Shown here: positions 40,870 to 49,950 of the stretch, one piece after another
Numbering within the stretch: position 1 is the stretch's first letter
How the letters are laid out: the number at the start of each line of letters is the position of its first letter
NCBI GenBank assembly: GCA_033557465.1
Contig: CM066033.1
Location: 903,366,808 to 903,430,807, forward strand
Reading direction: 5' to 3'
Source: Ichthyophis bannanicus
Lineage: Eukaryota; Chordata; Amphibia; Gymnophiona; Ichthyophiidae
DNA: 64,000 nucleotides
Position numbers and translations under genes: made by a program
The notes under the pieces: model-generated
What the model was told of the DNA's origin: nothing
The model's input: the letters and a program-made list of their open reading frames with translations, nothing else
Database searches by the model: none

Positions 40870-41026
40870 CGATGCCAGGGATGATATGGAATTCTTCATT
40901 CACTCCCTTGTCCACAGCTGTTGTGATGATACGTACATGAGGAAAGGCATATGCCACAGAATGAACCCCCATCTCTGCCATTAGGAGGGACAGCAAGAAA
41001 ATCTTCTCTTCTTGTACATCATGGTC
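40870..41026 (-). CDS. UCKL1: UCKL1 exon (uracil phosphoribosyltransferase-like domain)
   Basis: A 157-base exon on the minus strand encodes 52 codons plus one base: [53 protein letters not shown]. This is the near-C-terminal part of uridine-cytidine kinase like 1, in the domain that resembles uracil phosphoribosyltransferase. The acceptor is tttcttgcag immediately before GAC, and the donor is ggcatcG then gtgagt. The exon begins in phase 0 and ends in phase 1, which fits continuation into the last part of the protein (usually FGDRYFGTD). The family joins an N-terminal uridine kinase to this domain. No other exon of the gene was found, so neighbouring introns are probably long and repeat-filled. 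The intact splice sites and open frame argue against a retrocopy. Confidence 0.88.
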
Positions 41027-41740
41027 CTGCAAGAAACCAATAATGGCTTCACTCACTCCCACAGCTTAGTGCACACAAGGAGACACAGTGTCCACAGTAA
41101 GGTGCAACTATCACTTTGGCTTATCTCTGCATAGCTTCAAAAGTATCTGCTGCACATCATATGACAAGGCACTTACAAAGAACGCAACAGGCTCGTCTCA
41201 ACAGAAAACAGGCTAGTTTTGATAGATTCATATTATGGAAGTTCTATCACTGTTTCATGCTTTCTTATTCTCACTGAAATAACACAAACATGTTGCAAAT
41301 ATAAGCATGATCATTCTGATGAATTTTTTTCCTTCACATTTTATCTCCAGGTTGTGTACATTTTCATGAGACACATTAACTTTATCCCTAACCTGCCATG
41401 CTGTGCTACGACCACATAATCAAAATTCCAAAATAAGCATGGCTGATTTGACCAATAAAGATTTTCACACGTCCTCCTTTGCTATCCACGTTTCTTTGTT
41501 GGACTTAGACCAAATATGTGTCATAAAACTTTGTTTTATGTTATTTTTCTATTTTATTGTACATTGTATTTTTAAGTATTTTGATACACGTATAGGAGCA
41601 GTTTTAACCTTGTTTTATTTTTAATTCTTTTATTGTTATTAATAAATTTACTGTAATCTGCATATTTATGATTTTATAACGCATTTTTCAATGTTTTTAT
41701 GGTTAATTTATTTAATGTCATTTCTCTTGAGGTTTGCTCC
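41027..41740. other. UCKL1: AT-rich non-coding interval, probably UCKL1 intron
   Basis: Upstream intron of the exon (minus strand). No coding or structural motif was recognised. It becomes very AT-rich from 41540. Confidence 0.55.
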
Positions 41741-41745
41741 CTCTA

Positions 41746-41795
41746 AAGACCCCCTGAAGAAGGCTTTTGAGCCGAAATGCGTAGGGGCCAATAAA
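41746..41795 (+). ncRNA. Hammerhead ribozyme motif of the Penelope type
   Basis: ctgaaga (41754-41760) is the core CUGANGA. Then comes stem II, ggc (41762-41764) pairing with gcc (41771-41773) across a short loop. Then gaaa, then tgcgta, a minimal stem III with a NUH-type site. Stem I is cccc (41750-41753) paired to gggg (41784-41787). This layout, with a tiny stem III, is that of hammerhead variants reported in Penelope-like retrotransposons, some of which cleave as dimers. The tcttgtgtctgctttttggtcgac stretch downstream also looks like a Penelope terminal segment. Activity is not shown. Confidence 0.6.
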
Positions 41796-41889
41796 GGGGT
41801 TTTACCTGAACTGAATATTCACTGTCTCTTGTGTCTGCTTTTTGGTCGACTTTGATAGTGTGCAGGCACTTTCTGCTCTCCTTGGTTAG

Positions 41890-42094
41890 ACCAAATATAG
41901 TCATTCAATGTCGCTCTTCTACCAAGATGAGACCAGGAGGCCTGACAATATATGGCTGTCCTACAACTGCCAGTAAAGGTTGCTGAGCACAAAGAACTCT
42001 GGTCATAACCTTTCTTTCTCTGATATTCATATACTTAGTTTTGTAAATCAGTTTATTTAATTTAATCCCTGTTTTCTTCTTCCCTGTTTATTGT
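41890..42094. other. Unassigned interval
   Basis: No recognisable repeat or coding sequence. Confidence 0.35.
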
Positions 42095-42180
42095 AAGATT
42101 TTGAACTTCACTGTGAACTCCTTTGATTTTAGGAAAAAGTGTTATATAAGTCCTGTTAAATAAATAAAAATAAAGTAAAT
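42095..42180 (+). mobile_element. L2-type LINE 3' tail
   Basis: attgtaagattttgaacttc...gttatataagtcctg followed by taaataaataaaaataaa is the plus-strand form of the LINE tail seen in reverse at 5978-6060 and 62785-62890. Only the 3'UTR end remains. Confidence 0.65.
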
Positions 42181-42277
42181 GTTATTAGACAGTGTCTAAT
42201 GACATCTGCAATGAGCAGAAGACATCCAGAGTATGACTTTCAACTTCTAAAAGCAGTTTAACTGTTGGAAAACCAAG

Positions 42278-42345
42278 CTACTTATCTATAGCAGGTGATC
42301 TCCATGGATAGCAGGATCCAAATCCTCACAACATCAATGATGTCC
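42278..42345 (-). repeat. DIRS left terminal repeat fragment
   Basis: cttatctatagcaggtgatctccatggatagcagg...cctcacaac aligns with the DIRS left terminus (ttactcacctgtaacaggtgatctcc..gaacagcagg). The rest of the terminus is replaced at 42346 by unassigned sequence that reaches about 42840. Confidence 0.55.
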
Positions 42346-42840
42346 AAGAGAGGCCCTTCTACTAGGTGAGTTGGGCAATTGCCTAGGGCGGCACGATTTT
42401 TGGAGGTGGCAGCAGAAGGCAGCCAACTTAGCTACTGCCGCCCACCCCCAAACCTTCAAAGGAGCAGCTCCCTTCTTTCTGCTATTTCTGAATGCTGGAT
42501 GCAAAAAGGTAAAGGAATCTGCAACGGAGCCTCGTGTTCAAGGATGCTGAAAGGCCCTGCCAGTCCTACCCCCACTGCAGCAGGAAGTATGTGTCAGAGG
42601 GGGTGGGACTGACCGGGGTTTCCAAGGTGCCTGAACGTGAGGCTCTGCAGTGGTTTCATTTACCTTTTCAGTGCCGACATCTAGAAATAGAAGAAAGGGA
42701 ACTGTTCCTGGAAGATTTGGGCAGCAAAGGTGGCAATGACTGAAGGTTTGCTAGGGGAGGGGAGGAGCAGCAATGGCTGCAGGTTTGCCAGGGCACAGGG
42801 CGTGGTGATGGCTGAATATTTGCCTAAGATGGCTGATACC
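42346..42840. other. Unassigned insertion in a DIRS relic
   Basis: GC-rich sequence with no domain or family recognised. Short frames on the plus strand look random. Confidence 0.35.
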
Positions 42841-43029
42841 CTTGGGCCAGTCCTAATGATGTCACTGTGGGAACACTATTCCAACATAGATTACTCTGGA
42901 AGCTTTTGAACAGCTTCTCCATGCATGTGTGCTACTTCTCGACTGCTGCTGTTGTGCAGGATCACCTCAGTCTAATGATAGTTCAGAGTAGAATACAATG
43001 CCTTAGGAAGACTATGCGAGGACATGTAT

Positions 43030-43105
43030 CCCGCTGTCCACTAAGAATATCTGCTACAGGTAAGTAACTGTTTTCTCCAAGGACAAGTGGGAGCACAGTT
43101 CAAAG
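43030..43105 (-). repeat. DIRS internal complementary region relic
   Basis: atctgctacaggtaagtaactgttttctccaaggacaagtggga matches the ICR layout of D5 and B (cagttacaggtaagtaactccg / ttctcctaggacaagcagga). It pairs with the terminal fragment at 42278-42345. Both point to one minus-oriented DIRS relic between 42278 and 43105. Confidence 0.6.
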
Positions 43106-43110
43106 GAGAG

Positions 43111-43509
43111 AAGATGGTCAAATGCCTTCCAGGCCCTTCAGACTGCAGGAATACAAACCAAATTGTTGGTGTAGTTAGTGCAGAAAGTGAGCACTCCAAA
43201 ATTGATTTCGTCATCCACTTGGGTACAAATAACCTGGCTAGAAACAGTGTCTCTGCAGTTCAAAGGAACTTCCAGACTCTGGGAGGGAAACTCATACCCA
43301 TTGTTAACACTATAGCATTCTCAGAAGTTCTACCTGTTCTTGGTAAGGGGGCAGAAAGGCCGCATCGCATAAACTTTAATACATGGCTCCAAACCTGGTG
43401 CAAACAAGAAGGATTCAGATTTATAGGCAACTGGGGAAACAGATGGATCAATAAGAGACTATACTGTGCTGATGGACTACATCTCTCTATCGCAAGAAAA
43501 GAATCCTAA
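43111..43509 (+). pseudogene. CR1 ORF1 esterase domain, C-terminal part
   Basis: The plus strand reads VIHLGTNNLARNSVSAVQR (third SGNH block, GTNN in place of GTND), FSEVLPVLGKGAERPH, FNTWLQTWCKQEGFRFIGNWGN and YCADGLHLS (fifth block, DGLH). The first GDS block is missing, so it is partial. CR1 ORF1 proteins carry this lipase/esterase-like fold, whose role in retrotransposition is unclear. Confidence 0.8.
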
Positions 43510-43566
43510 GTGAAAAATTCAGGCAATATGTGGACAGGCATTTAAACTAGAGAAAGGGGATGATGG

Positions 43567-45443
43567 ATGGGGAAGGACAAGTTCAGGACGTCACTCCCGG
43601 CAAAAGCAGATATCATTAGAAACAGACACACTTTTAAACTACACATCAATGACAAGTGGGAAGAGGTGTGTGGAACAAAATCAATGCAAAATACCGGCAA
43701 GCCAGTTAAATGCTGGAAATCAATGAGCACAAATGCTCAAAGCTTAGCCAACAAAGTTCCTGACTTGGAAACCCTAATGGTGGAAATGGACTTGGACATT
43801 GTGGCCATTACAGAAACATGGTTTAATGAATTGCATGAATGGGATATAGCCATAGCTGGTTATAATCTGTTCAGAAGAGATAGAGAAAGTGGAAAAGGAG
43901 GAGGAGGAGGAGTAGCCCTATATGTCAAAAGCAATATTAAAGCTACTGAAATGCAGGGGACGTGGGGAAAAGAAGAAGCACTATGGATTGTGTTGGAAAG
44001 AGGAGATGGCACTGTCATCCATAGTGGTGTGGTCTACAGGCTTCTGACTCAAACCAAAGAAATAGATAGAAAATTGATTATAAATATTGCAAAGATATCC
44101 ACACGGGGGGAAGTGATCATATTGGGTGACTTTAATCTACCCGATGTGGATTGGAGTACTCCTTCTGCAAATCTGTAAAGAAGTAAAAAAAAAAAAATTG
44201 TGGATGCCTTCCAAGATGCGTTACTTAGACAAATGGTGATGAACCGACCAGGGAAAACTCGATGCTGGATTTAGTGCTCACCAACAGAGATAGCGTGTCG
44301 AATGTCCGGGTGGGTACCCCTATGAGCAGCAGTGATCATCACACAATGTGGTTTGAGATAAAAGCCAAAGTGCAATCCAATCATAGCAAGCTCAAAGTCC
44401 TAGACATCAAAAAACACTCACTTCAGTAAAATGGCCAAGTACCTGAAGGAGGAGTTGGCAGGGTGGGAGGGGATAAGGGAAGTGAAATTGCAATGGGCTA
44501 AACTAAAGGTGACAATAAAAGGGGCAACAGATAAATATGTACGGAAACAAGAGGAGAAGGAAACCTATTTGGTTCTCCAAAGAAGTGGCTGCTCAAATAA
44601 AGGCAAAAATCACAGCTTTCACAAAATTCAAAAGCTTGCAAACAGAGGAACACAGAAAGGAATACAGGATCAAACTAAAAGAGACAAAAAGAGAAATAAG
44701 GAAGCAAAATCAAAGGCAGAGCAAAAGACTGCTAAAGATGTGAAGTGTGGCAACAAAACTTTCTTCAAGTATATTCGGAAGAGGAGGAAAATCAGAGGTG
44801 GACTTGCAGGACTCAAAAGTGCTGGGAACGGACTTGTGGAAAGTGACATTGAAAAAGCGAAATTGCTAAACAAATCCTTCTGCTCAGTTTTTACTAAAGA
44901 AAATCCTGGAGAATGACCACCTGTGACTCCCAAATATGAAAATGGGAATGGAGTAGATACCACACCATTTACAGAAGATGATGTGTTAGAACAACTTGCA
45001 AAACTGAAAGTAGACAAGGCCATGGGACCGGATGGGATACATCCCAGGATATTGAAAGAGCTCAGAGAGATTCTTGCAGGGCCTTTAAAGGATGTTTTTA
45101 ACAGATCCTTGGAGACAGGAGAAGCTCCTAAGGACTAGAAATGGGCTGATGTGGTACCTTTTCACAAAAGTGGTAAAAGGGAAGAAGTGACAAACTACAG
45201 GCCAGTAAGCCTTACCTCTGTGGCAGGAAAAGTAATAGAGGCGCTCCTGAAAGAGCCAATAGTGGACTTTCTCAAATCCAATGGGTTGCATGATCCGAGG
45301 CAACATAGTTTTACCAAAGGACGATCTTGTCAAACAAATCTGATTGAGTTCTTTGTCTGAGTGACCAGAGAGCTAGATCAGAGGCATGCGATGGATGTCA
45401 TCTACCTGGATTTCAGCAAAGCCTTTGATACTGTTCCTCAGTG
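43567..45443 (+). pseudogene. CR1 ORF2: endonuclease and N-terminal RT
   Basis: Endonuclease: SMSTNAQSLANKVPDLE, VAITETWFNELHEWD, GYNLFRRDR, GGGGVALYVK, IILGDFNLPDVDW (43720-44178). The frame then breaks at about 44178-44190 at a run of A. The linker follows at 44430-44916. RT begins at 44923: DDVLEQLAKLKVDKAMGPDG, HPRILKELREILAGP, then after a stop at 45136 WADVVPFHKSGKREEVTNYR, PVSLTSVAGKVIE, HSFTKGRSCQTNLIEF, and after another stop DVIYLDFSKAFDTVP. The YADD or FADD box is absent because the copy ends. Confidence 0.85.
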
Positions 45444-45620
45444 GAAGACAAGGGCACAAATAAAAATGATTTGCCTGATGAGCAGAGTTCCCAAAGAGGG
45501 GTGTAGGGAGAGATAAGAGAGAGGTAACGAGGAGCCACAAAATGAATGCACTTGTAGGTCAGTAGGAGAAGTTTGTATTGAATGTGGAAATAGATAGGGA
45601 GCCAGTGAAATGACTTGAGA
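45444..45620 (-). mobile_element. L2 LINE relic
   Basis: This is homologous to 37250-37440 (shared gttccc.aagaggggtgtagggagagataag). On the minus strand it encodes a decayed TDLQVHSFCGSS / YLSLHPSLGTL segment. It lies immediately left of DIRS copy A. Confidence 0.55.
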
Positions 45621-46070
45621 AAGCATAGTTACTCACCTGTAACAGGTGATCTCCAGAAATAGCAGGAATTTAGTCTTCACATATGGGTGACGTCGGTACT
45701 GATGGAGCTCGTGCGGGAACACTCCCCAGCGTCCAATAGGTAAGCCTTGCGGAGCATCCCACTGCGCCTGCGTAGCTGCCTTCCCGCCTTTCCAGCTCTC
45801 CCTCTTCAATTGAGTTTGTAGCTGAGATAAAAGGGGAGGAGAAAAGAAAACCTACAAATCCTAGGGGAGGAAGGTGGGTTGCGAAGACTAAATTCTGGCT
45901 GTTCCTGAAGATCACCTGTTACAGGTGAGTAACTACGCTATCTCCAGGAACAAGCAGGAATGTAGTCTTCACATATGGGACTCCCTAGCTGGAAGATATC
46001 AGAAAGAGACCTCAGAACTGGTAATGGTTCTCCTCAGGAGAAGCTAAAAGAGGTCATGTATCCTCCATGG

Positions 46071-46260
46071 AAGCGTAGTTACTCACCTGTAACAGGTGTT
46101 CTCCAGGAGCAGCAGGAATCAGTCCTCACTTATGGGTGACGTCGGCGCCGACGGAGCCCTCGCGGAGCAATTTTCCCCAGCTTTCAAAGAAAGCCTTTGG
46201 GAATTGCAGCGCGCATGCGCGGTCCTCTTCCCGCCCAAGGGTGCCATCTTAGCCAGTCAG
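46071..46260. repeat. Left inverted terminal repeat of DIRS B
   Basis: Reverse complement of 51680-51837 from about 46105 on. The outer 34 bases (46071-46104) match instead the first half of the ICR, as in DIRS-1, where the two ends carry different outer extensions. Confidence 0.93.
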
Positions 46261-46345
46261 ATGACATAGCTAAAAAAGACAGCATAAAAAATTTGCAAAA
46301 GAACATAAGCAGACGATTGCAACTCCAAGGGGAGGAGGGAGGGTA

Positions 46346-46443
46346 GTGAGGACTGATTCCTGCTGCTCCTGGAGAACACCTGTTACAGGTGAGTAACTAT
46401 GCTTTCTCCAGGACCAAGCAGGAAGTCAGTCCTCACTTATGGG
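46346..46443. repeat. Internal complementary region of DIRS B
   Basis: 46346-46404 complements the left terminus 46071-46130 (one mismatch in the outer 34 bases). 46405-46443 complements the right terminus 51799-51837 exactly. Confidence 0.93.
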
Positions 46444-46579
46444 ACTCCCAAGCTCAAGGCTACCGGAGACCCTAAGCACAAAAATGAGCTCCCTCTAGCT
46501 CAGCAGCACAGAAGGAAAGAATCTTCGCTGAATTATCACCCACCGGTAGCCCACATCCGGGATGGAGGGTAGGAGTTGC

Positions 46580-47640
46580 TCAGACCTCAAAGAGATTACG
46601 GAGGACTGCCTGTCCGAAAGCACTGTCCCTGCGGGACTCCCTCTCGAGACAGTAATGGACCGCAAAAGTCTGGCTCGAAGACCAAGTAGCGGCCCGGCAG
46701 ATGTCTGCCAGCGGAACAGAGCGGAGGTAAGCCACTGACGTGGCCTTTGCCCGAACGCAGTGAGCCGTGACTCGACCTTCCAAGGAGAGTCCGGCTGCCC
46801 CATATGCCCAAGTGATACAGTCCGCAACCCAGATGGACAGAGTACGCTTGGAGACCGGGAGCCCCAATCTATTGGGGTCGAAAGATACAAAAAGCTGAGC
46901 AGCTTTACGGTGCTCCCGCGTACGGTCAAGGTAGAAGTTCAGAGCCCTTCTACAGTCCAGGGTATGGAGGACCGTTTCAGCTCGGCTGGAGTGTGGTCTG
47001 GGAAAGAAGGTTGGAAGTACCACCTCCTGATTGATATGAAAAGGGGAGACCACCTTTGGAAGAAATTTTGGGTGAGTCCGTAGGACTACCCTATTTTTGT
47101 AGAACCGAGTGTAAGGGGGATCAGACACGAGGGCCTGCAATTCACTTACGCGTCTAGCGGAAGTGAGGGCTATCAAGAACAGTGTTTTCCAAGAAAGAAA
47201 ACGGAGAGAACAGGTAGCCATAGGTTCAAAAGGCGGACAGGTGATCCGCTGCAAAACCACGTTCAGGTCCCAGTCAGGCGCTGGCGGGCGCAGAGGTGGT
47301 TTAAGTAGAAGAAGACCTCGGAGAAACCTCGCTACAAGAGGGTCGCTGGAAAGAGGTCTGCCGTCCACCGGCACATGATGTGCTGAAAGAGCACTGAGGT
47401 GAACTTTGACGGAGTTGGACTTAAGTCCCAGATTAGAGAGGTATAACAAGTACTGCAGGATCACCGACACCGGGCAGGAGAAGGGATCCTGAGACTGTTG
47501 GGTACACCAGACTGCAAAGCGACGCCATTTAAGGGCGTAGCATTTGCGGGTAGAAGGCCGTCGCGAAGCCAAGACGACCTCCTCCACCTCTGCCGGCAGG
47601 AGAAGGGGAGCGAGGACTACCCTCTCAGTAGCCAGGCCAT
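46580..47640 (-). CDS. DIRS tyrosine recombinase (B), open frame
   Basis: About 350 codons, the C-terminal part of a longer open frame that reaches 49453 on the minus strand; the upstream part of that frame is out-of-frame RT sequence. Motifs: ASRRPSTRKCYALKWRRFAV, YLLYLSNLGLKSNSVKVHLS, then SARRVSELQAL (catalytic Arg, about 47134-47160), VVSPFHINQEVVLPTF, FVSFDPNRLGLPVSK, TAHCVRAKA (HxxR, about 46752-46765), and FAVHYCLERESRRDSAFGQA with the likely nucleophilic Tyr near 46655. It integrates the circular DIRS cDNA by strand exchange. All four boxes are present and the frame ends at a natural stop. The start codon could not be decided. It may be reached through the overlap with the RT frame. 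Confidence 0.88.
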
Positions 47641-49950
47641 GAGGTTGAGAGACCTGAGGTTGGGGTGTAGTAGAGACCCCTGATCCTGAGTGAGGAGATC
47701 CGGTTGTACCCCCAGAGGGAATGGATCCTCCACCGCTAATTGCAGTAGGAGCGGAAACAACGGCTGTCTGGGCCAGCGAGGGGCCACCAGGATCATGAAG
47801 GCTTTGTCTCGGAGAACCTTGAAAAGAGTCCGAGAGACTAGCGGGACGGGAGGGAAAGCGTACAGAAGGCTCCCCGACCATGAAATCAGAAAAGCGTCCG
47901 CCGCAACCCGAAGGGGGTGTGGCTGACGAGAGCAGAAGCGAGGGAGTTGCCGGTTGTGAGGACTGGCAAAGAGATCCACCGTGGGGAGGCCCCACTTTAG
48001 GAAGAGCTTCTGAACTACCAAGGGATCCAGACGCCACTCGTGCGGCTGGAGGACCCTGCTGAGTTTGTCCGCCAGGCAATTTTCTTGGCCCGGGAGATAA
48101 ACTGCCTTGAGGAGAATGCCGTGACTGACGGCCCAAGAGCAGAGCTTCTGTGCCTCCCGGCAGAGGAGGAAGGAGCCCGTGCCCCCCTGCTTGTTCACGT
48201 AGAACATGGCAACTTGATTGTCCGTCTGGACAAGGACGGACTGGTGGGAAGTGAGGTGGGAGAAGGCCTTGAGAGCTAGGCGGATCGCCCTGAGCTCCAG
48301 GAAGTTGATCTGCTGAGCAGACTCCCACGTGGTCCAGAGGCCCTGAGTACGTGCCCCTTGGCAATGTGCTCCCCAGCCCAGGAGGGATGCATCCGTGGTC
48401 AGCACCCGGGTCGGCTGAGGCGACTGGAAAGGCATTCCGAATATCAGGTTCGGCTGCCGAAGCCACCACCGGAGAGACGAGATCAGCGGCTCGGAGACGC
48501 GCACTAGGTCTGCTAGGCCGCCTGTGGCTTGTCGCCACTGCTGGCGGAGACACCATTGAGCAGGCCGCATATTCAGGCGGGCATTGGGGGTCACATGGAC
48601 GGTGGAAGCCATATGGCCGAGTAGTCTCAGGAAGCGCCTGGCGGAGACCAGGGGCTGGCTGCGAAAACGGTCGGCTAGGTCCATGAGCCGTTGAGCCCTG
48701 TCGAGCGGTAGGTATGCTCGTGCCGGAGGAGTGTGCAGCCTTGCGCCGATGAACTCGAGATCCTGTGAGGGGAGCAAAGTGGACTTTGCGAAGTTTATAA
48801 CAAAGCCCAAGTGCTGCAGAAGAGTCACCGTGCGGCGCGTGGCGTTGGTGACCTCCAGAGCGGACGCTGCTCTGATGAGCCAGTCGTCGAGGTACGGAAA
48901 GACATAGAGGCCGTGAAGCCGGAGATGGGCCGCCACCACCGCGAGACATTTTGTGAAGACTCGCGGTGCGGAGGACAGGCCAAAGGGCAGTACTCTGTAC
49001 TGGTAATGATTTCCTGCCACCACAAACCGTAGGTATTGGCGGTGGCTTGGGTGGATGAGGATGTGCGTGTAGGCATCCTTTAGATCCAAGGAGCATAGCC
49101 AATCTCCCTGCTGGAGGTAGGGCAGAAGGATTCCAAGGGTAAGCATTTTGAACTTCTCCCGCACAAGGAACTTGTTGAGGTTGCGCAAGTCCAGGATGGG
49201 TCTGAGGCCCCCTGTTCTCTTTGGTATTAGAAAATACCTGGAATAAAAGCCTTGAACTCTCAGGTGGTGTGGCACCGGTTCCACCGCCTGTCCCTGCAGA
49301 AGACCTGCTAACTCCTGAAGGAGTAATTCCCTGTGCAGAGGGGGTCGTGGAGGTTCTCCCGGAAAATAGGAGGGAGGGACCTGGTGGAAGTGGAGAAGAT
49401 AGCCTTCTCGCACGACTTGAAGCACCCAGGCATCTGCGGTGATGCTGGACCACCTGTGGGCGAAGTGAACCAGCCGGCCTCCGGTGCTGGGAGGAACCAG
49501 CGGAGGGGGAGAGGCTATGCTTAGTGAGTCAAAAACCCCCACCCTGCTGAGCAGGGGCTGGTGGTGCAGGCTTGGGGGCTTGCTGCCTACGGGACCCGTT
49601 ACCCCGTCCCTTGGCCTGCTGGCCCTGTTGGGGAGCTGCAGGGGCCTGATAATGGGGGTATTGTTTGTAGGCAGCCGCCTTCCTCGGGTAAAAGGACTTT
49701 TTCCCCGAGCCCTTCTTTTTCTGGGAAGGGGCGGAGGTCTTCCTAGAAAGCCTGGTCCTGGTGAGAGTCTCAGTCTCAATTTGTGCAGCCTTTTCCGCCA
49801 TGGGCTTGCCAAAGAGGTTTTCGCCTCGGCAGGGGACATCGACCAACTTGTCCTGCACCCAGGGCTCAAGGTCTGACGACTGAAGCCAAGCCTGTCGGCG
49901 GGCACCGATGCCGGCTGCGGCCACTCGAGCCGATGCTTCAAAGCCATCAT
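47617..49950 (-). CDS. DIRS reverse transcriptase - RNase H - methyltransferase-like polyprotein (B)
   Basis: An open frame of 777 codons. The first 150 or so residues overlap gag in another frame and look unstructured. RT (about 225-420): RYFLIPKRTGGLRPILDLRN, WLCSLDLKDAYTHILIHPSH, YRVLPFGLSSAPRVF and the catalytic YLDDW near residue 352 (about 48878-48896). RNase H (about 515-630): LTTDASLLGWGAH, INFLELRAI, VQTDNQVAMFYVNKQGG, ADKLSRVL, with the Asp-Glu-Asp-Asp set visible. Methyltransferase-like (about 650-745): VDLFASPHNRQLPRF, DAFLISWSGSLLYAFPPVPL, FMILVAPRWPRQPLF. It ends next to the recombinase, with a slight overlap. No internal stop exists, unlike D3, so the enzyme could still be made. 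Confidence 0.92.
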   Translation of the reverse strand: MMALKHRLEWPQPASVPADRLGFSRQTLSPGCRTSWSMSPAEAKTSLASPWRKRLHKLRLRLSPGPGFLGRPPPLPRKRRARGKSPFTRGRRLPTNNTPIIRPLQLPNRASRPRDGVTGPVGSKPPSLHHQPLLSRVGVFDSLSIASPPPLVPPSTGGRLVHFAHRWSSITADAWVLQVVREGYLLHFHQVPPSYFPGEPPRPPLHRELLLQELAGLLQGQAVEPVPHHLRVQGFYSRYFLIPKRTGGLRPILDLRNLNKFLVREKFKMLTLGILLPYLQQGDWLCSLDLKDAYTHILIHPSHRQYLRFVVAGNHYQYRVLPFGLSSAPRVFTKCLAVVAAHLRLHGLYVFPYLDDWLIRAASALEVTNATRRTVTLLQHLGFVINFAKSTLLPSQDLEFIGARLHTPPARAYLPLDRAQRLMDLADRFRSQPLVSARRFLRLLGHMASTVHVTPNARLNMRPAQWCLRQQWRQATGGLADLVRVSEPLISSLRWWLRQPNLIFGMPFQSPQPTRVLTTDASLLGWGAHCQGARTQGLWTTWESAQQINFLELRAIRLALKAFSHLTSHQSVLVQTDNQVAMFYVNKQGGTGSFLLCREAQKLCSWAVSHGILLKAVYLPGQENCLADKLSRVLQPHEWRLDPLVVQKLFLKWGLPTVDLFASPHNRQLPRFCSRQPHPLRVAADAFLISWSGSLLYAFPPVPLVSRTLFKVLRDKAFMILVAPRWPRQPLFPLLLQLAVEDPFPLGVQPDLLTQDQGSLLHPNLRSLNLMAWLLRG

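Larger units (their letters stand above)
43106..45443 (+). mobile_element. CR1 LINE, truncated at both ends
   Basis: A plus-strand CR1 covering the second half of ORF1 (esterase) and ORF2 through the first part of RT. It stops at 45443 inside the FDTVPQ box, at a junction with L2-like sequence. It is more diverged than the long CR1 at 57.3-62.2 kb, with a different family consensus. Confidence 0.85.

Noticed and set aside
40870..41026. Processed pseudogene of UCKL1
   Set aside because: Intron-type splice signals on both sides and no neighbouring exon sequence argue for a genuine exon.
46580..49453. A 957-codon minus-strand open frame as one protein
   Set aside because: Only the last 350 or so codons show recombinase motifs. 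The upstream part lies over the RT-RNase H frame in another reading frame and is Ser/Pro-rich with no domain, so it is a frame shadow kept open by base composition.
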